Assembly (NCBI GenBank): GCA_014084085.1
Contig: NPFB01000074.1
Location: forward strand, 154,085-218,084
Origin: Hondaea fermentalgiana
Taxonomy: Eukaryota; Sar; Bigyra; Thraustochytrida; Thraustochytriidae
Direction: 5' to 3'
DNA length: 64,000 nucleotides
Each line of letters starts with the position of its first letter. The stretch's first letter is position 1. The notes beneath the pieces are model-generated. The model had not been told where the DNA came from, ran no database searches, and was given only the letters and a program-made list of their open reading frames with translations. Position numbers and translations under genes: made by a program. Of this stretch, positions 46,336 through 57,600 are shown one piece after another.

Positions 46336-47167
46336 CCGCGCCCGCCGCGGCCCGGCGAGCGGAGGCCGCGGCGTGGCGATGAGGATGAGGATGATGAAGA
46401 TGATGATGAACATGAACACGACGAAGAGGCCCGGGCGAAGAGCAAGGCGCCGGAGCGCCGAGGAGGAGAAGGCGGAGGCGGAGGCCGGCTGGACCGCGGG
46501 ATGAAGGAACGTGGAGGTGCCGCATACGTGCAAAGTACCAGCTGGGCCTAGCTGCGTGTTTCTCTAGCTTGGGCTTGAGTCTCAGAACCGGCGGCGTCCT
46601 CGTCGGCGTCGCTGGCACCTGGCGCGGGTGAGACCGCCAGAGCGGAGCGTTGCTTCGGACGTCGCTCCGAGCTTGCGAGGTGGTTTTGGGGCAGCCACTG
46701 CCAGCTGCAGCTGCAGGGCGCGAAAAGATTGCCAAGCAAGCAGTCAGTCAGTCAGTCACTGTCACAGGTGAAGCGTTGGCCCCGCCCGGCAAGATCTTGT
46801 GAAAGTCGACAAATTCGCGGGGGCGGGTGTCCCATCTGGAGGTTCCGAGGGCACACAAGACTCGCCAGGCTGACGTGAGGTGACGTGGGCGACAAAGACG
46901 CGGAGGGCAGAAAAATCTTGCGACAATGCCGCACAAAAGCCGTAGCGAGCTTTCGGTCAGAATCGGCTCACTACCATCAATATATTCACACATACACACA
47001 CGCGCGCGCACGCGCGCTCGCTCGCTTGAGCAGCCACATCGTTCGGCTGCTTAGTAAGCTAGCCTCTCATGTATTTTTTATCTCGTATTTATTTTCAATT
47101 GTATTCTGTAATCGCCGCCATCTCCGGAGTGTACGTCGTCTCGACAATGACATACTGCTTCGCTTCA

Positions 47168-49348
47168 TCAAAGCTTTGCTGGAGGCGGCAATGCAGAAAG
47201 GTTCCCAGCTGCAAGGACATTGCGCGGGTCAACAAGCGTCTTCAGGGCTGTCAAAAGCTGCCGTGCGCCAGACCCCGTGACCTCTCGGTAAAAAGGCAAT
47301 CGGATCTTGCCCACGCCATGGTGGTGTGAAAGACTCCCGCCGCAGCGAAGCACTTCCCGTCGAGCGGCATCTTCGATTCGCGAAAAAAGAGCGACAGGAT
47401 CCTCGCCTTTCTCCTCGCATCCCTCGTCGCCCAGGTCCTGCATGTTGATACCAAAGTAAAAATACATGGCGCAGCATGTGTCATACGTCTGAGTGATGCG
47501 ACCTCCGACGAGAGGTTCATCAAGACCAGCAGCCGCCACTTCTTTCCGGATACAGGCGCACACACACTCATAGAGTGTCGCGACCTCGGTCCAGGGCACA
47601 GTCGTCTCAAAAGACTCGGACATGAAGCCGTAGTCAAGTCCAAAGTCACGCAAATAAGCAATCATCCAAGTCAGGTTGTAGCCTCGGCGCGCGCTTTCGG
47701 CACCAGCGCGCACGCCGCCGTGTCGTTTGCAAATACGATCTACCTGACGCATCGACTCGCGAACCTGCGAGGCGCCAAACCCTTCATAGGAAAGTGTCAT
47801 GGCGCACATTTTTTCGGGATCCATTTGATGGTATTCAAGAACGTAAAACTTCTGCGCTCGATCCACCAGTGCAGCGACGTGGCCAGTCCCAAGAGGGCCC
47901 TTGAGCGCTTGGCCCATCTGAAATTGCGCATTATCCATGAGCCGTACACTAGCCGGAGCAGCCCGCAGCAAAGCAAGCTCCCTCATGGCTTCCTGCCCGC
48001 TGCGAAAGTTGGAGAATAGGTACGAATCAAAGGTCTGGTGTGAAGCCCGCAACCGCAGGCGAACCACCGCTTCCGTGACAACGCCCAAGATGCCTTCGGA
48101 GCCGATCGCAAGTTTGACTGGATCAGGGCCAACCGACTCGCGCTCAAAGTTCGACACGCGCGTCAGCGTCCCGAGCGCAGGCGTCGCAAGCTTGAGATTC
48201 AACACAATGTCCTCGATATTTCCATACGTGTTCTTCTTCATACCAGAAGACTTTGTCGCAATCCAGCCCCCGAGCGTGCTGAATTCTAGACTGTCTGGCT
48301 CGTGACCCATCGTGAGGCCCAGTCGCCCCAACTTTTCCTCAATTTCTCGTCCGTAGGCTCCAGCTTCGATGCAAGCGCACATGTTATCCCGATCGATCCA
48401 TTTAATGCGTCGCATGGATCGCATGTCAAGAGCGATAACACATTTCGGCGCGCCTTCACTTTCGCGGTCCAATTGCACGGCCTGGGTTACGCTGCTGCAG
48501 CCCCCAACGGGTACCACAACGCAGCCATGCTTGTCTGCGGCAGCAAGCACAGCTTCGACGGCTTCATGCGACTTTGGAAAAACGACAACGTCCGGTACGC
48601 GCCAAGGGACAACCTCTTTGAAGCGCAACGCATAGACTTCTTGTACCGATTGTCCATGACTCCGGCGCACCCTCGCATCAAGATCCTCCGTAAATTCAAT
48701 GTCCTCGTAAACACGCATAGCAGAGAGAAAGGCATCGTTGCGCACAGCGGGCGGGTATTTTGCGGGGTCTGGACGCTCTACGTGGGGCCTTGGGTCATCC
48801 AGGTCCAGTCCAAGAGCTGTCTCCGCCCAGTCTGCAAAGGCCGGGAACTCGCGTTGACCTGCCGGGAACATCTCTGCGTATCGCTTACCGGCGAGCCGAA
48901 CGATGCCGTCAGACCCCAGATCTAGGCGGCAGTCGTGAAACCCCCAGCCGTCGAAATGCTTTTCATCTCGCTCAAGCAGGGCCGGCTTGGATCCACCTGA
49001 GTTGCACGCCTCTTTTTCTGCGGGAACTACAAGGCCATCATTCCGAGCATGGTGGCCAGCATCAGCATCAAAATCAGCATCAGTATCCGCGTTGCAATGC
49101 TCTGTGACTGCACTTGACTCGCCGGCGCCAAGGACTTCCTTCGCCTTTGTCGTCGTCGTCATCTTTCGTTTTAGTGCACGTCCCCCAAAGATTCCAACCT
49201 CGGATTCCTGTCCTTGTCGTTCTCCTTCAACTATCGCACGTCGCAAAGCCGACCTCTTCCACCACGCGCTCAGACCAACCACGTCTTCAACGATACCGTC
49301 CTGCAGCTTCTGCGCACGCGCGCGATAGGTCTTGCGCAAGACCCCCAC
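47168..49348 (-). CDS. AGPS: Alkyldihydroxyacetonephosphate synthase (ether-lipid synthesis)
   Basis: The protein is 726 residues. It replaces the acyl chain of acyl-DHAP by a fatty alcohol, forming the ether bond of ether lipids and plasmalogens in peroxisomes. The FAD-binding domain has VPWRVPDVVVFPKSHEAVEA, CVVVPVGGCSSVTQAV, MGHEPDSLEFSTLGGWIATK and KLAIGSEGILGVVTEAVVRL. The catalytic region includes TYDTCCAMYFYFG and GGSLSHHHGVGK (the His triplet of the family). The first 110 residues are an acidic, variable extension, and an internal Met at residue 63 (MTTTTKAKEV) could also serve as start. The human enzyme carries an N-terminal PTS2; I see no clear PTS2 here. The protein instead ends in Ala-Lys-Leu, a valid PTS1. 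It is divergent from the DyP-like gene. Confidence 0.95.
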   Translation of the reverse strand: MGVLRKTYRARAQKLQDGIVEDVVGLSAWWKRSALRRAIVEGERQGQESEVGIFGGRALKRKMTTTTKAKEVLGAGESSAVTEHCNADTDADFDADAGHHARNDGLVVPAEKEACNSGGSKPALLERDEKHFDGWGFHDCRLDLGSDGIVRLAGKRYAEMFPAGQREFPAFADWAETALGLDLDDPRPHVERPDPAKYPPAVRNDAFLSAMRVYEDIEFTEDLDARVRRSHGQSVQEVYALRFKEVVPWRVPDVVVFPKSHEAVEAVLAAADKHGCVVVPVGGCSSVTQAVQLDRESEGAPKCVIALDMRSMRRIKWIDRDNMCACIEAGAYGREIEEKLGRLGLTMGHEPDSLEFSTLGGWIATKSSGMKKNTYGNIEDIVLNLKLATPALGTLTRVSNFERESVGPDPVKLAIGSEGILGVVTEAVVRLRLRASHQTFDSYLFSNFRSGQEAMRELALLRAAPASVRLMDNAQFQMGQALKGPLGTGHVAALVDRAQKFYVLEYHQMDPEKMCAMTLSYEGFGASQVRESMRQVDRICKRHGGVRAGAESARRGYNLTWMIAYLRDFGLDYGFMSESFETTVPWTEVATLYECVCACIRKEVAAAGLDEPLVGGRITQTYDTCCAMYFYFGINMQDLGDEGCEEKGEDPVALFSRIEDAARREVLRCGGSLSHHHGVGKIRLPFYREVTGSGARQLLTALKTLVDPRNVLAAGNLSALPPPAKL

Positions 49349-49801
49349 CCGCCCACCCGAAATCGCGAGCTAGCTCCACGCCCAAATGGCCCACCTTGGC
49401 TTGCTTGTCTCGCGTCTCCGCTCCGCTTCGTCCGGAGGAACTTTCGACGTGCTGGCGCAGTCGACACTCGCAAACGAGGAGCGCGAGCAGGTCGACCTCG
49501 TAAGAAGTCCAGGTCGTTGCAGGCCGCGGTCTCCAGGTCAGCCAAGGCTTTGTTCGCGCGCTCGAGCTGCGTGCTCTGTCTGGCTGGTGTCTCGGGGAGC
49601 CCTGCGCGGCGCAAATGTGGGATTCCATGGGACCACAAATGTGCCGCATGTCGCGGCCGTCCTCGCGAGCAAACAGACTCAGAACGAGCAACAACCGCGT
49701 AGCTTGACGCGAGTGCGCCTGCCAGGCAGGGCTGCGCAGATTTATCCGGGCGCACAAGGCCCGCACCCCGCTCTTACCACGCCCGTCGAGGTGCCCGGCG
49801 T
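49349..49801. promoter_or_regulatory. Divergent intergenic region, AGPS / DyP-like gene
   Basis: These 453 bases lie between two divergent starts. Overlapping ORFs on both strands are Arg/Ala/Ser-rich and look non-coding. No core promoter motif was recognised. Confidence 0.45.
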
Positions 49802-51340
49802 GTGCAGTGGTGCAAGATGGCGGCGAGGGTGCGGCTGGATACACGCGTTGTGCGCAACGTCCTCCCCGGCCCGAACGCGCAGCGACAGTCGAACAGCTGG
49901 ACGCGGAGGAGCTTGTGCACCCCGGCAGCGAGGCCGACGTCGACGGTCAAAGATGCTAACAGCGTGGCAGCCGAGGTGTCCAGAGCGGCCGCAAAGGAGA
50001 CACCGACGCCGAGACCTTCTCGTTCGGGCAGCTCCTCGTCAAAGTGGCTGGCACGTGTCGCCGGCTTCGCGGCGGGAACTGGCCTACTTTATGGTGCTGG
50101 AAAGGCCGCCCACGATGACCCTGAAATGGCCCGCAACCTGCCTTACGATAGCGGCGCGTACTTGGTGGCCGGATATGAGGCGTTGCCCTCCCCGACGAGC
50201 CTCGTGGAACGCCTCCAGCTTGACAAGCTCTCTTCGCAGGTGCCATTCACGGTGTCGGCGCAACCTTCTCCCGGTTCGCGAGCCACTTCGCCCTTTGAAG
50301 TAACGTACGGGTCGATTCCAGACTACCTTCGTCCTCAGCGTGCCATATTATCCCCTCTACGCTCGAACGCCCTGTATTTGACCATCCATCTTGACGAGAA
50401 GGCGGACCCTGTCGAATGCGCCACCGCTGCGGCGCGAGCGATCGAAGATCTTGGCCCGAGCGCTGACGCTGCTCTTGGCTTCAGCGAGCGCATTTGGGCT
50501 ACGGTGCAACCTCGTCTCCCGGCCGGCGTTCCTTTGCACCCGTTTTCGTATTCGACGATCGAAGGAAAAGGAGGCGCACTTCCAGCCACGGGCGGTGACA
50601 TTTACTTGCACTTCAAAGCAGACGATCGCAGCGCCTGTATGGAAGCTGCGCGTGGCCTTTTGGAAACCTTTCCCGAAGGATCCATTTATGACGCAGAAGA
50701 TGTATATGGCTTTCGCTACCGCGATGACCTCGATTTTACGGGTTTTCGTATCTACAAGAAGACTTCGTACGACGATTCAGCAAAGGCTGTCGAGTCGCGA
50801 CGCGAGGTCGCCACTGAACCGACCACGGGCGGGTCATATATGCTGTCTATGCTTTGGCGCCACAAACTTTTCGACTTTGTAGACATGCCTACGCGAGACC
50901 AGGAAGCTGTTTTCGGGAAAACCAAGGACTCCCATCGCTACCTCGGGAACATTGATCTCGCCGAGCATCCGGACAAGCTTGCGCATGCCATTGATTCGGG
51001 ACTTCCGGAAGATTCGCACGTGGCTCGAATGATCGGTGTGGACCAAGGGGGACACCGTCTCCGCATCGTCCCGCAGTCGCTGCCTACCGGCTCCTGGGCT
51101 CCCGGACCTGTCCATAGCGAGAACACACACGAGGCTGGTCTTGGATTCGTTGCTTACGCTCAAGACCCGGTCGTATTCTCGTACATGCTCCGCCGCATGG
51201 TCGGGGCATCTGTTCGCGCCGACGACCAGCGCAAGGACCGACCCAGTGACGCTTTGCTTCGTTACACACGCTGTATTCGTGCTCAGCTTTACTATGCCCC
51301 AAGCGCAGAACAACTCAAGTCTCTTGCTCGTTTGCAGTAG
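49802..51340 (+). CDS. DyP-type peroxidase-fold protein, probably catalytically altered
   Basis: The protein is 512 residues; the Met at 49817 (MAARVRLDTRVVRNVL) is an equally good start. The first 50 residues are Arg/Ser/Ala-rich without acids, like a mitochondrial presequence. A hydrophobic segment follows at about 82-98 (WLARVAGFAAGTGLLYG). The dye-decolorizing-peroxidase fold is recognisable in the second half: GGSYMLSMLWRHKLFDFVDM, RDQEAVFGKTK, DSHVARM (the proximal heme His, about residue 406), GLGFVAYAQDPVVFSYMLRR and a Pro-Ser near the end. In active DyPs the motif DLTGFxDGTENP supplies the catalytic Asp; here it reads DFTGFRIYKKTSY, without Asp-Gly. The distal Arg segment (IVR-R-x-x-P) reads RIVPQSLPTG. 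Heme binding may persist, but classical peroxidase chemistry is doubtful. Confidence 0.8.
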   Translation: MQWCKMAARVRLDTRVVRNVLPGPNAQRQSNSWTRRSLCTPAARPTSTVKDANSVAAEVSRAAAKETPTPRPSRSGSSSSKWLARVAGFAAGTGLLYGAGKAAHDDPEMARNLPYDSGAYLVAGYEALPSPTSLVERLQLDKLSSQVPFTVSAQPSPGSRATSPFEVTYGSIPDYLRPQRAILSPLRSNALYLTIHLDEKADPVECATAAARAIEDLGPSADAALGFSERIWATVQPRLPAGVPLHPFSYSTIEGKGGALPATGGDIYLHFKADDRSACMEAARGLLETFPEGSIYDAEDVYGFRYRDDLDFTGFRIYKKTSYDDSAKAVESRREVATEPTTGGSYMLSMLWRHKLFDFVDMPTRDQEAVFGKTKDSHRYLGNIDLAEHPDKLAHAIDSGLPEDSHVARMIGVDQGGHRLRIVPQSLPTGSWAPGPVHSENTHEAGLGFVAYAQDPVVFSYMLRRMVGASVRADDQRKDRPSDALLRYTRCIRAQLYYAPSAEQLKSLARLQ

Positions 51341-51609
51341 AGGAAGCGTTTCAGATGAGCATTTTCGACGAGCCGCTCAACCGAATTGAGAAAAGGACGA
51401 GTGTATGCCCCTCTTATGATGCATCACCAAGGCATTCACTTCACTCCACTTTGTTTTACTTCACTGTCAGCCGAGAGCAAAAATAAGCTTTACACAAAAA
51501 CTTGTAGACAAGAACCTCTTGGTCTCTCACCCAACACAAAGAGCAGGCATGCAAAAATTGAAGAATCTTATGAATGTAGAATTCGGCCACAGCCATTAAA
51601 GAAACAGAT

Positions 51610-54600
51610 TTAGGCCTGGAAAGCTGCAAAAGAGAGGAGAGACGCCGCAGCCATCGTGAGTGCGCCCGCGCCAGTGCGCGATGCCACGTTGATGACAGTC
51701 GGGCTCGGTGTGGTCGGTGCCTTAGTGGTCGGCGCTTCACTAGGTGTACCTGTGGGCGAGGCCGTCGGCGACAAGGTCGGCGAGGCCGTCGGCGACAAGG
51801 TCGGCGACAACGTTGGGGCCAACGTACCCACCTCGCACTGGACGCCGGTCCATGATCCGGAGCATTCACAGGAACTCGTGCCGCTCTCCTCGTCGGCAAC
51901 ACATTCGCCATTTCCAGAACATGTACGGCCCTCGCAGAGATCAGCTTCGACGCTCTCCACGGTCACGCCCGTAGAGGACTCGACGGCAGATGTAATTGCG
52001 CCTGCGTTGCTGAAGCTCTGCTGGAGTGAGGTCACGTCGAAGGCTTCGCCTTCCTGGGCCTCCTCGATTGACTGAAGAGCAGACTCTTTCGGGACGGCTT
52101 TCACCACGAGGCTGCTCTGCACAGTCGGAGTAGGCGCAGCATCGACGCTGATCTCCACCTCGACACCCTCGGCAGCAGCTTGCACAACAATCAAGTTGGA
52201 AAGCTCAGCTGGTTCGATAGCATCATCAGTCTCCGGGCTTTCATCGTCCTCATCAATGGTCTTGTCGATCGAGTAGGAGATGCTCACGCTTTCCGAAAGC
52301 TGACGGCGCGTTGAAGATCCAGCAGCCCAGGCGGTAACGTTGCAAAAGGAAACGCCGATGCACTTGTTGAGCTCGATCGAGCGCTCGATGAGACCGAGCG
52401 AGGCATCATCGAGGGCTGCTCCGACCGTGAGATCCAGAGTACCTTGCGTCTTCTGCTTCACCTGAACCTTGATGTCGACCTTATCGCGGATTCCCTCAGG
52501 CACAACGTCGGCGAGCTCCGACTTGAGGCGTCCGAAGGTTTCGCTTAGATCCGTATTGTTCGACGAAGTGCCGAGCAGGTTCGTGGTCATCTTCACATTA
52601 AGCGTGACCAGTGGCTCCGGCGCAGGCTTGGTCGGTGCAGGCGTTGGAGCCTTGGTAGGTGCTCCAGAGGTTGGCGGAGACGTCGAGACTGCAAAACCAA
52701 AGCTGTCACTGTCGTCGCTGCTTGCTTCCAACTCGCCGTATCCAATGTCTGACCCCGTCGAGTTTCCTCCAGACCTTGTGCCACAGTCGTCGCCCATCCA
52801 TCCAGAGTCGCACGTGCAGACGGCATCGCCGGTATCGACAGAGCAGTATCCGTTTCCAGAACAGGAGACACCGTTCTCGTTCAGGGGGCAGTTCTTGCGA
52901 CCGCAGGCAGCACCAATGTAGAGAGGTGCACTCGATCCCTGCGTGCACGTGCATGTGTTGGACGCATCGTCGCACACACCATTATCGTGGCAGTAAGACG
53001 GGCAACCCATGTCGCAAGAGCTTCCCGAAAATCCACAGGCGCAGACGCACTCGGTGGTCTCGTCGCTTGCAAGCGCGCACACGCCATTTTCGCATCCGCC
53101 GGTGCAGGTCAAGGTGCTCGAGACGAGGGAATCTGCGACGCGAGCGATCGGGTAGTAGATGCCCGAGTTCACAGTCTCAATGCACACCTGAGAGGCCTTG
53201 CGCTCAATGTAGACATCATCGTCGTTCTCGAAGATCATTGCGGAAATCGTGCCGTCATCTTCGCGCTTGCCAACGCCAAAGACATCAAAGAGGGAGTCGC
53301 GCAGGGCGATGTCATCGCGAGCCGGCAAGCAAAGCAGCACAGACTCGACATCACCCGTGATGTTCAACCCGCGGCCATTGCCCAGGAGCTGGCCTACAAC
53401 CAGTCCGTGCTCATTCGTGACCACCAGGGCATCAAAGGTCGAAGCGTCGTCGCCAGTGCACGGCTCGTGCTTTGCGTAGATACCGGCAGAGTACTCCGTG
53501 ACGGCCACACTTGTCGTGTTGGCAGAGGATTCCTGAAGTCGGCGTCGCTCAGCCGAAATCAAGCCGGTCACGACAGTAACGCCTGTTCCAGCCTCGGTGG
53601 TCTGGCCCATGGGCAAATCTTGACTCGTGCTCAAGGCGCCATCCGCCTGCGAGTCGAAGCACGATTCATCGCTTACTGATCCGCTCGAGCAATCGCACGC
53701 GATTGTACTCAGAACCTTGCTGTACAGGTTGTACTTCACAAGGAGCTCCTGCATCTTGAACTGAGCATAGGCACGCATGACTGGGTATTCAAGCTCTTGT
53801 TGCACAAGGTAGCCGGCTTGGCCAGGAATCCACTCGTTGATGGGAGTGATCTCGTTTCCGTCGGGGTAGTATTTGAACTTGCGCATGAATGGCCTCATGA
53901 GATTGCCGCCCTGCCAGTACGCCATGTCGACAACTTCACCACCGCAGTACTCGCACTCCTCGGCAGAGTATTCACGAACATCCCATCGATTCAGCTTGCA
54001 GCCGGGGATTGTGCAGTCTTCTGCGCGACGAATGGGATCATGCCACGTGTAGCCGGCATCCGTGCAGTTTTGGGCATTGTAAAAGCCTTCTTTCTTGCAC
54101 CCAAGAACGTGCCACAAATACCACTTGTCATAACCGCATCCCCAGTCCGAGTCGCGTTCGCCGATGCATGCGCCATCAATTTCATCGCGGTGCGACCACG
54201 GGCACGATACCCACGTCGAGTACGAGACATCACCCTCGGTCACAATCTCCTCCCCCCAGAACCGATCGCCGTGCGTCCATGAAGGATCGGTGCAGTGTTC
54301 GGTTCGGAAATCAAAGACATGGCCATGAATGTTCATGCACTGGCCCTTTTCTTCGCATCGGTCTTCCGGGCAGCGCTGGTAGTCCGCTCGGCAGCCAAGC
54401 TCCTCAAAGACTTGGCTCGGAATGTCGTCGCTGTTCGTGTTGCATACTTCGTCGACTGCCTCCCAGCGATCGAGCCAGACCTCGGGTTCTGGGCACCTGA
54501 ACCACGCCAGGTTCTCCTCAGCTGCCATGCAAAGCTCCTCCGTCTCGGCGTCGTATCTCTCAAAGGTTTCGTTGTGGAAGCATCCACCAAAATTCTCCGA

Positions 54601-57600
54601 AATGTCCGATCGGCAAATGGGGCACCATTGATCGCACTGCTTCTCAGAAAGACGAAAGCACTGCTCCTCGGTCCACGGTTGCTCGCCAGTGTAATGTCCA
54701 GTCTCTGGATGGCGCCGCCAGTTGTTGACGGTACCCTCGCAGCGGCCAGCTTCGCATTGCTCTTGCGTGGCAAACTTGGACGGCAAAAAGTACGAGCTGA
54801 CAGCCTTGTGTTCGCCTGTCAGAGAGCTGCACGCATCCGCCGGGGTGTCCGCTGCGCCACGATGCACCATCTCTCTAAGATTCCACGAATTGACAAGGCA
54901 AGTTGATTGTTCCTCGTTCCATCTGCCCCCTGCCCACATGGTCTCTCCGTTGCCAAGATCGATCTGGAAACTGCATCCGCTGTAGCCCCACTCATAGTGC
55001 TCCCGATTCGTGACGAACGATGAATCGTCCGAAACGTAGCAACCGCTCTCACAATACGTGTAGTCCCAGTTCCCGTTTGCAGGAGCCTCCCATCCTGGAA
55101 AGCGCTTCTCCCAGGACTCGGGCTCGCAGGCAGAGAGCTGAAAGCAGTCTTGCGACGTCGCATTAGGGGACATCTCAAGGCCACAATAGGTCCCGCCCCA
55201 TCTGCTCTCAAGCCAAAAGTACCCAAGCGCCTCACAGTTCGCCTGCGTCTGCCCGTCATCGGTCTCCCACAGGTAAATCTCGCACGTCGCCGGTTCGGAA
55301 GCAGGCCAGCCCCACTCGTAGGCGCAAAGAGGCTCGTCGCCATAACATTCATGATCGCCGAGTTCTCGGTTGTTGCATCGAGTGTATGAAAGACAAGCGG
55401 TCTCATTCTGACTCACATACTCCTCACCACAGCAGTCTTCGCTCCCTTGCCAGCACGTGTAGCACTCGGCGCTCAAAGGCTCGCAAACTTCAGTGTGGCA
55501 CTCGTGGCAGGCCTCCCATGTGTCATAGTGCTCTTGGCAGTACCAGTACTCCTGGTCGTCCCACTCGTACGCACGCCATTCTCCAAGACAGCACTCCCCG
55601 CCCCATTCGTTGCGTCGCCACTCGCCATCCCATGCACTGCAGCAAACTTCATCGCGAAGAGTCCACGAGTCCGGCTTGCCTTCGGGGACGAGACTGCACC
55701 AGGCGTATCCCGTATCGTTACGAAAGTAGGCATGTGCGGGGCAGCAAGAATTCCAGTCCTCGATCCAGTAGCCCCCGTCGTTCAGGCACGTGTCTTTGTC
55801 ATTGCAAGGAGCGCTGCACTCATTGTAGCAGGAGTTCAGCGTATCACATGGCATTTCATACTCTTCCTCGAGAGCGGCAATGCGGCACTGGTAGTCGTAG
55901 CATTCGCCATCACCAGGGTCATAAGAGCACTTGCGGGTTCCGTTGTACTCCGCGCAGAGCTCTTCACTGTTCCGCACGGTCCACTCATCAATCCATTCAC
56001 CAGTTCGCTCCCGCTCGAGTTCGATAAACCTGTTAAAAACAGACCAGTAGTCGCAGGCGTACTCCTCTTGGCAGGTGGAGTTGCACGTCCACGAATAGCC
56101 CGAGTATCCAATGTCTTCGTGCCAGGATTCGTCGCCACGGCATCCATATTCAGTCATGTGCTCGACCCACGCCTCTGCAAATCGATCGTTCTCGTCATCG
56201 ACGTCGTCGGATTCGGGTTCGGCGATGCCCCATTGCTCCTTGAGGTAGAACAGGACGTATGGGTTTTCGGTTTCGTACTTGGCGCGGAAGCATTCTGCGT
56301 AGCAGCGCGGCATATCCTTCTCAGAAGTCACGCACGAACCGTCCCGGACTGTAGAGTACTTGCAATAGCAGTCGGCCTCAGTCCGGACATCCTTGGAACG
56401 GTAAATGAGTTCGCGACAGTCGTCCTCGAACTCCCAGACATTCTCGAATTCCTTGGGGTCCACTTTGCGAGCCAGCTCTGCTGCCTGCTTATTGGCCTCA
56501 GTGACCGTGGTGAAGAGGTTTGCAAAGGTTTGCCGAATCTGGTCAGGGTTTTGGCACACGTCGAGCTTGTTGTCATCAAAGCCAGTAATGATGTTCACTG
56601 TTCCCGTCGGAACGTCCTGCACGGGGCAGCACATCAGAGCCTGCAGCTCCCAGTTACAGCACGGGTCTGCAAGCCAGTCCGGGTTCTGCACCCAGGCTCC
56701 AACGGTGGAATTCCACGACCCCCAGTCGTGTGGGCAGTAGTAACGAACATCCTTGCGAAACTTGGTAATGCTTCCCTGAACAGTCACAGAGTTGAAGAGA
56801 TCCAGAGCACCAGCAATGGGAGTGCTGGCAGCCAAGGCTGAAACACTGACAAGTGCCTTCTTCAGCTCTGCCCATGTCTGCGAGTCGGCGATTTCCAGAA
56901 TCGTGTCCAACAGTACGTCGGCCTTGAGCTCAAACTGCTCAAGGTCAACCTTGGGGCTGGCTGGGACGACCGGAACCAGCTCACACCTTGCGATGCGCTC
57001 TTCGCATTCATCATCGATGCAGCCCTGCTGGTACAGGCGTTCGCCAAAGGAAATTTCGACGAGATTCTCTTGGAAAAGTTCATCAAAGGTCTTGCACTGC
57101 TCATCAGAATCGGGCCATTCTCCGTGTTCCTGATAGTAAAGATCGCAAACCCTCTCGGGTCGCTCAACTTCCTGCTCCGAGTTCGCGACCCACTCGAGGC
57201 GCGTCGCGGAAATGGGGATCGACAGCTGCACGGTGTTCGGCTTCGGATTGCACGCGAACTTGGAAAGATCGGCGGTGGAGATATCGACAAAGTCCCTAAA
57301 GTCCCAATTGTCGTTAACGTCGCCGCGGAACTTGAGTTCCTTCAGGCCTTGTCGCGCAATCGTAGCCATCGCGTCGTCACAGGGAGGAAGCAATGCGAGT
57401 TCGCGGAATCCATGCGGCCATTCGCACTCCTCATCCTCCCAGGTTTTGGAACCCTTTAACGAAAGCCTTGCCACTCTCTGGCGGTATGGATTGTCGTGTT
57501 CGGCTATAGCCCTTCGCATATCGCTTTCCACCTTTACAACCCTGACATCGTCATACGGGGTCGTCTCATGATCCGTGAGGGCGGTGAGAGGCACAAGCTC

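Larger units (their letters stand above)
45904..47167. other. Intergenic region with simple repeats and an assembly gap
   Basis: This holds the fructose-bisphosphatase promoter side and the 3' flank of the alkyl-DHAP synthase gene. It contains CAAA repeats (46106-46163), GAAA repeats running into the gap, a CAGT tetramer run (46740-46758) and a CACACACGCGCG stretch (46987-47020). Any regulatory sequence inside the gap is missing. No gene is seen. Confidence 0.55.

Noticed and set aside
52469..56841. Several 150-460-codon plus-strand ORFs inside the giant gene
   Set aside because: Antisense shadows of the Cys-rich coding sequence; they lack independent features.
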